DNA of 64,000 nucleotides from Cesiribacter sp964504565. GTDB lineage: Bacteria; Bacteroidota; Bacteroidia; Cytophagales; Cyclobacteriaceae. This document shows, piece after piece, positions 42,834 through 51,238 of the stretch. The stretch's first letter is position 1; each line of letters begins with the position of its first letter. The DNA lies in contig CAZDEY010000011.1 in NCBI GenBank assembly GCA_964504565.1, positions 62,001-126,000 on the forward strand, written 5' to 3'. The notes below the pieces were generated by a model. It worked only from the letters and a program-made list of their open reading frames with translations. It ran no database searches and had not been told where the DNA came from. The translations under genes and the position numbers were made by a program.

Positions 42834-43227
42834 AATTAGGGGCTACTTCTGCTTGTTCTTGATTCGACAATAGGTTTTCTAAGGTAGATAGCAAATCCGG
42901 TGGATTAAACGGTTTGGTTAGGCAACCGCTGGCACCGGCCTGAAGGCATCGGGTCACGATGTTTTCATCTTCATAACCGGTTAACATAACTACCGGAATA
43001 TCGTAGTAATAGCCACTTTGCTTTAAATGCTTTAGTAAATCAAATCCGTTAAGTTGCGGCATATCTATATCAGAAAGGATGATATCCGGCAAGTTGCCTT
43101 TATCCATCCATACTAATCCGCGCATGCCGTTCTCAACAGTTACTACTTCATACTCATCTTGGAGTAAAAAATTGAGTAGGGTACGAATGAAGTAATCGTC
43201 TTCTATAACTAGTACAGTCTTCTTCAT
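42817..43227 (-). CDS. Single-domain response regulator
   Basis: This 136-residue CheY-like receiver has the acidic pocket (VIEDD, residues 8-11), phospho-acceptor Asp53 in LSDIDMP, the conserved Thr in MLTG, and Lys in LTKPF near residue 105. No output domain follows. The gene overlaps the sugar transferase by 17 bases, so the two are translated together; the transferase itself starts with a degenerate receiver-like region, suggesting that the regulator acts on it by protein contact (inference). No histidine kinase is adjacent. Confidence 0.9.
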   Translation of the reverse strand: MKKTVLVIEDDYFIRTLLNFLLQDEYEVVTVENGMRGLVWMDKGNLPDIILSDIDMPQLNGFDLLKHLKQSGYYYDIPVVMLTGYEDENIVTRCLQAGASGCLTKPFNPPDLLSTLENLLSNQEQAEVAPNYAEAL

Positions 43228-43300
43228 TTCCGTTTCTTTAAAAGTTTAGTTTCTTACTGTCAGGGTTTAATACCCATTAAATAACCAGAGGTAAACATTA

Positions 43301-43308
43301 CAAAGGTA
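43301..43308 (-). promoter_or_regulatory. -7 element of the minus-strand polysaccharide operon
   Basis: On the minus strand TACCTTTG matches TAnnTTTG and is the same octamer as upstream of the long beta-helix gene. It lies about 74 bases before the response regulator ATG. No -33 box was found. Confidence 0.45.
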
Positions 43309-43824
43309 AATCTTATTCAATTTTAAATTATTAATTTAGCATTAATTTAATATTAAATAGGACTTCAAAATATACGTAATACAAAGCTATCAATTGAAAA
43401 TAAAATAGCAAAGTATTGTATGATTTTAATTTTAAATATAATAAAAATATTCAGGCGCCGGTTAAATTCCAGTAGCTAGTAGTAATTTAAAACCGGGTGT
43501 TGAATGACTAGAATACCATAATTACGTAAAGGTTCAAACAGGTTAAAAAATAAGGTACGTTGTCGGTACTATATATACTCCGTTCATTCAAATAGGGTTG
43601 TACCAAACGGTTACTTTTTTTGTAAAGGTACGTTCCGCAGTAAGATTTGGATGTAGTATAAGGCAATTATATTTCTGACTTTAGAAGTGCAATCGGTTTC
43701 AATTGCATTATTTATATTCATTCTAAATAATATACCGACCATGAAATCTAAAAAATGCTTCTATATTATACCCTAAGGCAGTTTTTTCACCAAGAATGAT
43801 GTGGTAAAAGATTTACTTTTTAGG

Positions 43825-43855
43825 TTGTTTCGCAAGGGTTCGGGTAGTAGATTTG
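43825..43855 (+). promoter_or_regulatory. Promoter of the alternative complex III/oxidase operon
   Basis: TTG at 43825-43827 and TAGATTTG at 43848-43855 are 20 bases apart, a good Bacteroidota promoter. Transcription would begin about 16 bases before the actA start codon, giving a very short leader. Confidence 0.65.
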
Positions 43856-43877
43856 TGGCGAAATTTTACCCGAAACT

Positions 43878-45287
43878 ATGCTGATTCGATTTCAGGACAT
43901 GCTGAACCAGTACCCCAGCCACAAGTGGCGGCAGGGTTTCGCTATGCTAACTCTGGCTTTAATATTTTCCATAGCACCATTATTAAACTATGCCCAGTCC
44001 AACGATATTGGAGATAGTGGAGCTGGCACTCCAACTGTAGATGTTGACTCCACCCAGGAGCAGAGTGGCGGTACAGCCGATGTGCCTGCCCAAGAGGGAG
44101 CGCTACCAAGCTCGGATGAGGCAATTGCAGCCGGCAAAAGCTTATTTGAAAATAACTGTACCCAGTGCCACGCAATAAACGAAGTGGTGGTAGGTCCGGC
44201 CCTTAAAGGAATTACCGACCGCCGGCCTACAGATTGGCTTATTTCATTTATTAAGAACTCCCAGCAGGTAATCCAGAGCGGCGATAAGTACGCGGTTGAT
44301 TTATATAACCAGTACAACAAGACCCAAATGCCGGCCTTTAACTTTAAGGATGAGCAGATTTTATCTATTCTGGCTTATGTGAACCAGGAAGCAGCTAAAG
44401 GCCCCACAGTGGCGGCAACCGACGGCGGCGTACCGGGCGGGCCGGGTGCTTCGGCGGCCAGCGATGAAATTCCGGGATATGTATATGCCATTTTTGCTAT
44501 ACTTGGCCTAGTACTTTTACTGGTGCTGGCAGTATTAATTTTGGTACTTACCGTACTGCGTAAAAACCTTAACCAACGCGAGGATCTTTCGGAAGCCGAT
44601 CGCGAAGTGGTGGGTAATGGCTTAAGCTTTAAGCAAATGGTTACCAGCCGCCCATTCTTGTTTTTAGTAATCTTCTTGTTTACGGCAGTAGTATTTAAAA
44701 ATGTAATTGACGGGCTATATAGCGTAGGCGTAGCTCAAGGCTATATGCCAACCCAGCCTATTGCCTATTCGCACAAACTACACGCCGGTACATACCAGAT
44801 AAATTGTAATTACTGCCATACTTCAGTTTACAAAGGCAAATCAGCCAACATTCCTTCGGCTAATATTTGTATGAACTGCCACAATGCAATTAAAACCGAG
44901 TCGCCGGAGATAGCCAAAATTTACGAGGCTATCGGTTGGGATCCGGAAAGCAGAAGTTACATTGAAGGCTACGAGCAGAAACCTATTGAATGGGTAAGAA
45001 TTCATAACCTGCCGGACTTAGCTTACTTTAACCACTCGCAGCATACTAATGTGGGGGGTATAGATTGCCAAACCTGTCACGGTCCAATTCAGGAAATGGA
45101 GGTTGTATACCAATACAGCACTCTTACTATGGGTTGGTGTATTAACTGCCACCGCGAAACCGAGGTAAATACTGCCGATAATGCTTACTATGATAAGCTG
45201 GTGGAGCTACACGAGGAAAGTAAAGCTGTAGGCAATTTGAAGGTGGAAGATATAGGTGGTCTGGAGTGTTCTCGCTGCCACTATTAA
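43878..45287 (+). CDS. actA: Alternative complex III subunit ActA (multiheme cytochrome c)
   Basis: This 469-residue protein is the heme-rich subunit of alternative complex III, which oxidises quinol and passes electrons toward cytochrome oxidase. Six CxxCH sites are visible: one in an N-terminal mono-heme cytochrome c domain (94-98, with a likely axial Met151) and five in the C-terminal pentaheme part (310, 331, 397, 421 and 464). Between them are two transmembrane helices (about 201-227 and 258-280). A hydrophobic segment at 20-37 is a signal or anchor. The chain ends right after the last heme site. It is first in the operon. Confidence 0.92.
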   Translation: MLIRFQDMLNQYPSHKWRQGFAMLTLALIFSIAPLLNYAQSNDIGDSGAGTPTVDVDSTQEQSGGTADVPAQEGALPSSDEAIAAGKSLFENNCTQCHAINEVVVGPALKGITDRRPTDWLISFIKNSQQVIQSGDKYAVDLYNQYNKTQMPAFNFKDEQILSILAYVNQEAAKGPTVAATDGGVPGGPGASAASDEIPGYVYAIFAILGLVLLLVLAVLILVLTVLRKNLNQREDLSEADREVVGNGLSFKQMVTSRPFLFLVIFLFTAVVFKNVIDGLYSVGVAQGYMPTQPIAYSHKLHAGTYQINCNYCHTSVYKGKSANIPSANICMNCHNAIKTESPEIAKIYEAIGWDPESRSYIEGYEQKPIEWVRIHNLPDLAYFNHSQHTNVGGIDCQTCHGPIQEMEVVYQYSTLTMGWCINCHRETEVNTADNAYYDKLVELHEESKAVGNLKVEDIGGLECSRCHY

Positions 45288-45320
45288 TTGACAGGATCTT
45301 ATTAGAAGGATATAAATAAG

Positions 45321-48300
45321 ATGAAAAAAAATAAACTGTATTGGAAAGGGCTGGAACAACTTCGTAACGACGAATCGTTTGTGAAGAACAACCAAAGCGA
45401 ATTTCCCGAATACTTACCAATTAGCGATAAGTCAGGAAATGGTCCGTCTCGGCGCGATTTTCTGAAAATGATGGGATTTGGGGTAGCGGCCGTATCGTTG
45501 GCTGCTTGCGAAGCTCCAGTTAAGTATGCTATTCCTTACCTTAATAAGCCGGTTGATGTAGACCCAACTATTCCCAACTACTACGCTTCTACCTACGCCG
45601 AAGGTGGCGACTTCTGTAGCATAGTGGTTAAAACCCGCGAGGGTCGCCCAATTAAGATTGAAGGCAACAAGTACTCCGATATTACTAAAGGCGGTACCAG
45701 CGCCCAGGTAGAGGCATCAATACTTAGCTTGTACGACGGTGAGCGCATTCGCCAGCCTCTTAAAAAGGGTGGAGAAGCCCTTGATTGGCCTACCCTGGAC
45801 CAAGCAGTACAGTCCGGCTTGCGGTCTGCTCAAAACGTCCGCATTATAAGCAATACTATTCTTAGCCCTTCCACCAAGAAGGTTATTAACCAATTTGCTT
45901 CGGCAGTTGGCGGCGAGCACATTATGTACGACTCAGCCTCCAGCCATGCGCTAATTGAAGCTAATAAAAGTAATTTTGGTCAGGCAGCAGTGCCTAGTTA
46001 CGATTTTAGTAAGGCTGAAGTAATCGTAAGCTTCGGTGCCGACTTTTTAGGTACGTGGTTGTCGCCGGTTGAATTCAATAAGCAGTATAGCCAAACCCGT
46101 AAGCTGGGTAAGGATAAAAATACTATGAGCCAGCACTTCCAGTTTGAGTCAGTAATGACCGTAACTGGAGCCAATGCCGACTATCGCGGGCCTCTTCGTC
46201 CTTCGCAGGTAGGTCCGGCGGTAGCTGCTCTAAACAGCATGCTGGGGGGCGGCGGAAATGCTCAATCGCTAAATATTCCTCATTTGCAAGCGGCCGCTAA
46301 AGCTCTACAGGGAGCTAGGGGCAAAGGCTTAGTAGTGAGCGATTCTAACGATCCGGCGGTTCAACGCCTTATCAACAATATTAATCAGCGCTTAGGGAAC
46401 TACGGTACTACCATTGATATTAATCGTCCGGCTTATTACCGCCAAGGCGATGATACCAAAATGGCGCAGTTTGTACAAGATGCCCAAGCCGGCCGGGTAG
46501 GGGCAGTAGTGTTCTTGGATTGTAACCCGGTTTACGATAGTGCCTGGACTGAGAAGTTGCAAAGCGCACTGGCTGACAATAAAATTAAGTTTAAAGTATC
46601 TACGGCTCAGTCATTAGATGAAACCGCAGTACTGTGTGACTATGTAGCCCCGGATAATCACTATTTGGAAAGCTGGAACGACCATGAGCCTAAGCGCGGC
46701 ATGTTTAGCCTTAGCCAGCCTACCATACGTCCGGTGTTTAACACCCGCCAGGCTCAGGAAAGTATGTTGAAGTGGTCCGGTGCCTCGGATACATCTTATT
46801 ACAACTTCCTACAGAACGAATGGAAGGGTAAACAGCAAGGTGGCGACTTCCAGCAGTTTTGGGATACCGCTCTGTATACCGGAGTATTTGTTCCCGGCCA
46901 GACTATCGATAGGGTACAACCTATGCCGGTAGGCAGCGCAAACCTAGGAAGGGAAAATTCCGATCTGCAAGGTAGCGGAGTAAATACCGGAATAGCCCCA
47001 ATGGACTCGGTAAGCCGTGGCAGTGTAGCCAATAACGTTGACCGAGCTACTGCTGACTTAAGTCGTACTAAAACTGATAACCTTTACGGGCGTCCGCAGG
47101 ATTCTACCGCCTATATAGCACCTAATACTACCGATGCTCAAATTGGTAGTGGGTTCCAAGCCGACCCAGACGGAGATGCCCGCGAAATTGCCAGTACATA
47201 TAAGACTAACCCGGATGATCTGGAGATAGTATTTTACCAGAAAACGGCTATCGGAACCGGACGCCAGGCTAATAACCCCTGGTTGCAGGAAATGCCCGAC
47301 CCGATTACTAAGGCTACGTGGGATAATTATATTACAATTCCTCTTAGTTTAGCGCAGAGCGAAGGCTGGGACTTAAAGATGGACGAAGGCCGTACCAAAG
47401 TTGCTAAATTAACTATTGGCGATGCCGTAGTTTTGGCTCCGGTTATGGTGCAGCCCGGGCAGGCCGCCGGTACTATTGGCTTAGCGCTGGGCTACGGTAG
47501 AATTGCCGCCGGTAAAGTAGCTAATGAGCGCGGGGTAAATGCCTATCCGCTTCTGCCTACTAATAAGCAAGGCATTGTCCAGTACAGCGTTTCTAGCGGG
47601 GTTTCTTTGGAGTTAGTTGGTGATACCTATTTCATTGCCCAAACTCAGACCCATAATACCTACATGGGCCGCGAAACGGTAATTCAGGATGCTACCTTAG
47701 CCGAATGGATTAACGATCCGAAAGCCGGCCGCTTTGAGCCTAAAATTGCTACGGCAGAAGGCCCGGTTGATCCTCAGGAACTATCGCTGTGGGATGGGCA
47801 CACCTACCCCAACCACCACTGGGCAATGGTTGTGGATATGAACAGTTGTACCGGTTGCGGTGCCTGTACCATAGCCTGTCAGGTAGAAAATAACGTGCCG
47901 GTGGTAGGTAAGGATGAGGTACTCAACCGCCGCGAAATGCACTGGATGCGTATTGACCGCTACTACAGCTCAGGTCCGGTTAACGGTGATGCCAGCGTAT
48001 TTACTCAGTACGATGAAATGGAAGTAGCCGCCCAAAACCCGGAGGTTACGTTCCAGCCCATGATGTGCCAGCACTGTAATAACGCACCTTGCGAAACGGT
48101 ATGTCCGGTGGTTGCCACTACTCACAGTAGCGAAGGGCTTAACCAAATGACCTACAACCGCTGCATTGGTACCCGTTATTGCGCAAACAACTGTCCATAC
48201 AAAGTTCGTCGCTTCAACTGGTTTAAGTACCACGACAACGAGCAGTTTGCCGGGGTAAACACCCCAATGAACGACGATTACACCAAAATGGTACTAAACC

Positions 48301-48647
48301 CGGATGTAACGGTACGTGCCCGCGGTGTAATGGAAAAATGTTCAATGTGCGTACAGCGTATACAGTCCGGTAAGCTACAGGCTAAGCGCGAGCGCCGCCG
48401 CCCGGTAGATGGTGAGATTGTAACCGCCTGTGCCAGTTCTTGCCCGGCCGATGCTATTACCTTTGGTGACCTGCGCGATCCGGACAGCGAAATCAGCCAA
48501 TTGCTGGATATGACCGAGGAAGGTAAGGTTCAGAACCCTAGAGCATATAATGTACTACGTGAGATTGGGGTACGTCCTAACGTATTCTATCTGACTAAAA
48601 TTAGAAATAAAGAGCAGGCGGAGACTGCCCCTGAAGTTGAAGCTTAA
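45321..48647 (+). CDS. actB: Alternative complex III subunit ActB (molybdopterin-like and iron-sulfur domains)
   Basis: This 1,108-residue protein combines a molybdopterin-oxidoreductase-like domain, which in known ActB proteins carries no molybdenum cofactor, with a C-terminal ferredoxin-like domain. A twin-arginine signature SRRDFLKMMGFG (Arg44-Arg45) and lipobox-like LAAC (Cys63) lie near the N-terminus. Four Cys clusters appear after residue ~840: CTGCGACTIAC, CQHCNNAPCETVCP, CIGTRYCANNCP and CSMC...CASSCP, enough for about four Fe-S clusters. A Ser/Asn/Asp/Thr-rich segment at about 525-615 looks like a disordered insertion. It follows actA by 33 bases. Confidence 0.93.
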   Translation: MKKNKLYWKGLEQLRNDESFVKNNQSEFPEYLPISDKSGNGPSRRDFLKMMGFGVAAVSLAACEAPVKYAIPYLNKPVDVDPTIPNYYASTYAEGGDFCSIVVKTREGRPIKIEGNKYSDITKGGTSAQVEASILSLYDGERIRQPLKKGGEALDWPTLDQAVQSGLRSAQNVRIISNTILSPSTKKVINQFASAVGGEHIMYDSASSHALIEANKSNFGQAAVPSYDFSKAEVIVSFGADFLGTWLSPVEFNKQYSQTRKLGKDKNTMSQHFQFESVMTVTGANADYRGPLRPSQVGPAVAALNSMLGGGGNAQSLNIPHLQAAAKALQGARGKGLVVSDSNDPAVQRLINNINQRLGNYGTTIDINRPAYYRQGDDTKMAQFVQDAQAGRVGAVVFLDCNPVYDSAWTEKLQSALADNKIKFKVSTAQSLDETAVLCDYVAPDNHYLESWNDHEPKRGMFSLSQPTIRPVFNTRQAQESMLKWSGASDTSYYNFLQNEWKGKQQGGDFQQFWDTALYTGVFVPGQTIDRVQPMPVGSANLGRENSDLQGSGVNTGIAPMDSVSRGSVANNVDRATADLSRTKTDNLYGRPQDSTAYIAPNTTDAQIGSGFQADPDGDAREIASTYKTNPDDLEIVFYQKTAIGTGRQANNPWLQEMPDPITKATWDNYITIPLSLAQSEGWDLKMDEGRTKVAKLTIGDAVVLAPVMVQPGQAAGTIGLALGYGRIAAGKVANERGVNAYPLLPTNKQGIVQYSVSSGVSLELVGDTYFIAQTQTHNTYMGRETVIQDATLAEWINDPKAGRFEPKIATAEGPVDPQELSLWDGHTYPNHHWAMVVDMNSCTGCGACTIACQVENNVPVVGKDEVLNRREMHWMRIDRYYSSGPVNGDASVFTQYDEMEVAAQNPEVTFQPMMCQHCNNAPCETVCPVVATTHSSEGLNQMTYNRCIGTRYCANNCPYKVRRFNWFKYHDNEQFAGVNTPMNDDYTKMVLNPDVTVRARGVMEKCSMCVQRIQSGKLQAKRERRRPVDGEIVTACASSCPADAITFGDLRDPDSEISQLLDMTEEGKVQNPRAYNVLREIGVRPNVFYLTKIRNKEQAETAPEVEA

Positions 48648-48666
48648 TTTTTAAACGAACGCAAGC

Positions 48667-50040
48667 ATGCAAATAAGTGCACCAGTCCGGGAACCTTTAG
48701 TAACCGGAGGGAAAACCATTAAAGACGTAACCCATGACATCAGCCGTCATGTAGAGTCGAAGCCGGCTCCGCTGTGGATGTTGGCGATGGTATTATCGTT
48801 GGGCTTGTTAGCCGTAGGTGGCTACTGCGTATTTCGTACCCTGTGGGATGGAATAGGTATGTGGGGCCTAAATAAAACCGTAGGTTGGGCGTGGGATATC
48901 ACCAACTTCGTATGGTGGGTTGGTATAGGCCACGCCGGTACGCTAATCTCGGCGGTACTTTTATTATTCCGTCAGAAGTGGCGTACTTCAATTAACCGCG
49001 CAGCGGAAGCTATGACCATTTTTGCGGTAATTTGTGCGGCTCAGTTCCCCATTTTGCACATGGGTCGCCCTTGGTTAGGTGCATATTGGGCGTTGCCTCT
49101 GCCAAACGTATTTGGCTCGCTGTGGGTAAACTTCAATTCGCCGCTTCTTTGGGACGTATTTGCAATTTCAACCTACTTCTCAGTATCATTGGTATTCTGG
49201 TATATTGGTTTAGTGCCGGACTTCGCCACAATCCGTGACCGGGCCAAGAGCAAAATTGCTCGTGCAGTGTACGGCGGCCTTAGCTTAGGTTGGACAGGAG
49301 GGGCCAAATCCTGGCAGCGTTACGAAGCAGTATCACTTATCCTGGCCGGGGTAGCTACTCCGCTGGTACTATCGGTACACACAATCGTATCGTTTGACTT
49401 TGCAACTTCAGTAATACCGGGTTGGCACACTACAATCTTCCCGCCCTACTTCGTGGCTGGTGCTATCTTCTCGGGCTTTGCTATGGTACTTACCCTAATG
49501 ATTATAACTCGTAAGGTGTACCGTCTGGAGGATTATATTACTATGGAGCATATTGAATTGATGAACATAGTAATTATTATAACCGGCTCTATTGTAGGTA
49601 TTGCCTATATTACTGAATTCTTTATTGCAGCCTATAGCGGGGTTGAGTACGAAGCCTACGCATTTATTAACCGGGCTTTTGGTAAATATTGGTGGGCTTA
49701 CTGGACTATGATGACCTGTAACGTAATTTCTCCGCAGCTATTCTGGTTCCGTAAAATCCGTACGTCAATTGTAGCAACCTTTATTCTAAGTATAGTAGTG
49801 AATATTGGCATGTGGTTCGAGCGTTTCGTAATTATTGTTACTTCACTACACCGCGATTACCTGCCTTCTAGCTGGGCCATGTTTAGCCCTACTATATACG
49901 ATATAGGAGTTTATACCTTTACTTTTGGTCTGTTCTTTACCTTATTCTTCCTATTTGCGAAGTTCTTCCCGGTAATAAATATGGCGGAAGTAAAAAGTGT
50001 ACTAAAGTCATCATCTGTAACTGACGAGGTAAAAATATAA
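48667..50040 (+). CDS. actC: Alternative complex III subunit ActC (NrfD-like quinol-binding membrane subunit)
   Basis: This 457-residue NrfD/PsrC-type protein has about ten transmembrane helices and is expected to hold a quinol site facing the periplasmic side. Typical features are an early WxVGIGHAGT-like segment (WWVGIGHAGTLISA near residue 83) and WHTTIFPPYFVAGAIFSG near residue 260. The stop codon shares one base with the ActD start (TAATG), so the two are translationally coupled. Its length and position between ActB and ActD are as in other Bacteroidota operons. Confidence 0.93.
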   Translation: MQISAPVREPLVTGGKTIKDVTHDISRHVESKPAPLWMLAMVLSLGLLAVGGYCVFRTLWDGIGMWGLNKTVGWAWDITNFVWWVGIGHAGTLISAVLLLFRQKWRTSINRAAEAMTIFAVICAAQFPILHMGRPWLGAYWALPLPNVFGSLWVNFNSPLLWDVFAISTYFSVSLVFWYIGLVPDFATIRDRAKSKIARAVYGGLSLGWTGGAKSWQRYEAVSLILAGVATPLVLSVHTIVSFDFATSVIPGWHTTIFPPYFVAGAIFSGFAMVLTLMIITRKVYRLEDYITMEHIELMNIVIIITGSIVGIAYITEFFIAAYSGVEYEAYAFINRAFGKYWWAYWTMMTCNVISPQLFWFRKIRTSIVATFILSIVVNIGMWFERFVIIVTSLHRDYLPSSWAMFSPTIYDIGVYTFTFGLFFTLFFLFAKFFPVINMAEVKSVLKSSSVTDEVKI

Positions 50041-50582
50041 TGGCGGCACATCACACACATAACGATTATATACTAAGCCTGTATAACGATGAGGACGTTC
50101 TTATGGACGCCGTTATTAAGGCTCGTCAAGCGGGAATTACTATTGAAGAAGTATATTCTCCGTTTCCGGTACACGGTTTAGACGAAGCTTTAGGCTACAA
50201 AAGAAGCCGCCTACCGATAGTAGCATTTTTATGCGGTATGGTAGGTACCATTCTGGCCCTTACTATGCAGATTTACATGCTGGGCTACGATTGGCCTATG
50301 AATATTGGTGGTAAAGATTTTATAGCCCTACCATCCTTTATTCCGGTAACCTTTGAGCTTACCGTACTCTTGGCATCATTTGGTATGGTAGGTACATTTT
50401 TGGTAATCAGCGATCTGAAGCCTTGGGCAGCCGTTAAGCCATTGGATTTAAGAAGTACTGATGATATGCACGTAATGGCTATCAACCTAAGTACTAATAA
50501 AATGGCTGCCGCCGATATTCGCCGGGCGCTGGAAGGCACCGGAGCAGTAGAAATTAACGATAAAACCGTAGAAATAGCCTAA
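50040..50582 (+). CDS. actD: Alternative complex III subunit ActD (DUF3341)
   Basis: This 180-residue DUF3341 protein is a peripheral/membrane subunit of alternative complex III. An N-terminal cytoplasmic domain (IEEVYSPFPVHGLDEALG near residue 35 is typical) is followed by two transmembrane helices (about 60-82 and 100-122) and a short C-terminal domain. It overlaps actC by one base and precedes actE by two. Its exact role is structural as far as is known. Confidence 0.92.
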   Translation: MAAHHTHNDYILSLYNDEDVLMDAVIKARQAGITIEEVYSPFPVHGLDEALGYKRSRLPIVAFLCGMVGTILALTMQIYMLGYDWPMNIGGKDFIALPSFIPVTFELTVLLASFGMVGTFLVISDLKPWAAVKPLDLRSTDDMHVMAINLSTNKMAAADIRRALEGTGAVEINDKTVEIA

Positions 50583-50584
50583 GC

Positions 50585-51235
50585 ATGCGGAATAACTGGT
50601 TATATAAAACATTAGGAGTTGCCGCCACCGGAGCTATATTGGCCGCCTGTGGACCGGGGGAGGATGATCCCGGACTGGAGTATGCTCCGCAGATGTACCA
50701 CTCAGTACCCTATGAGCCACTGAGCCAAATTACCGACAACGAAGCCGGAGAGTGGCTAAGCTCGCGTGAAGACGATCGCGGAGAATTTTACAATACTATA
50801 CCAGGACGTCAGCAGAACGAAATGCTGCCGCCGGAGAATACGGTACCCCGTAACCGGGTTAACTTGCTACCCTTACGGATTGAGGCTGACTCGGCGGGAA
50901 GCACCGCTAACCTGGAACTGGCAAGCCGTACGCTTAAAAGTCCTTACTCCGCCGACGATGAGGCTATTACCGAAGAAGGGCGGGTGCTTTATAGTACCTA
51001 CTGCTATCCGTGCCACGGGGCAAGCGGTAAAGGCGATGGACCGGTAGGTCAAGTATACAAAGGAGTAGCAAATTTAGCTGCCGGTCAGGTGGCCCAAGCT
51101 ACCGAAGGCCACGTATTTCACGTAATCACCCACGGTAAGGGAAGAATGTTCCCCCACGGAAGCCAGATTGCGCCGGAAGATCGCTGGAAGATTGTTCGCT
51201 ACGTTCAAACGTTACAACAGGGAGGTCAAAACTAA
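50585..51235 (+). CDS. actE: Alternative complex III subunit ActE (mono-heme cytochrome c lipoprotein)
   Basis: This 216-residue mono-heme cytochrome c has a lipoprotein signal (GAILAAC, Cys22) and one CxxCH site (YCYPCHGASGKGDGPVG near residue 139) with a candidate axial Met in GRMFPHGSQI near 178. It would shuttle electrons from ActA toward the oxidase while tethered to the membrane. It lies two bases after actD and three before actF. Confidence 0.92.
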   Translation: MRNNWLYKTLGVAATGAILAACGPGEDDPGLEYAPQMYHSVPYEPLSQITDNEAGEWLSSREDDRGEFYNTIPGRQQNEMLPPENTVPRNRVNLLPLRIEADSAGSTANLELASRTLKSPYSADDEAITEEGRVLYSTYCYPCHGASGKGDGPVGQVYKGVANLAAGQVAQATEGHVFHVITHGKGRMFPHGSQIAPEDRWKIVRYVQTLQQGGQN

Positions 51236-51238
51236 GCT

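Larger units (their letters stand above)
43228..43877. other. 650-base divergent intergenic region
   Basis: This AT-rich gap separates the polysaccharide operon (minus) and the respiratory operon (plus). It holds promoter elements facing each way and an inverted repeat at 43458-43496 (CCGGTTAAATT with AATTTAAAACCGG, two-base bulge). The longest plausible reading frame I noticed is an 11-codon one at 43741, too short to support. Nothing else is evident. Confidence 0.5.

Noticed and set aside
43741..43776. Eleven-codon frame in the gap before actA
   Set aside because: It is too short, has no composition or context support, and lies upstream of the operon promoter.
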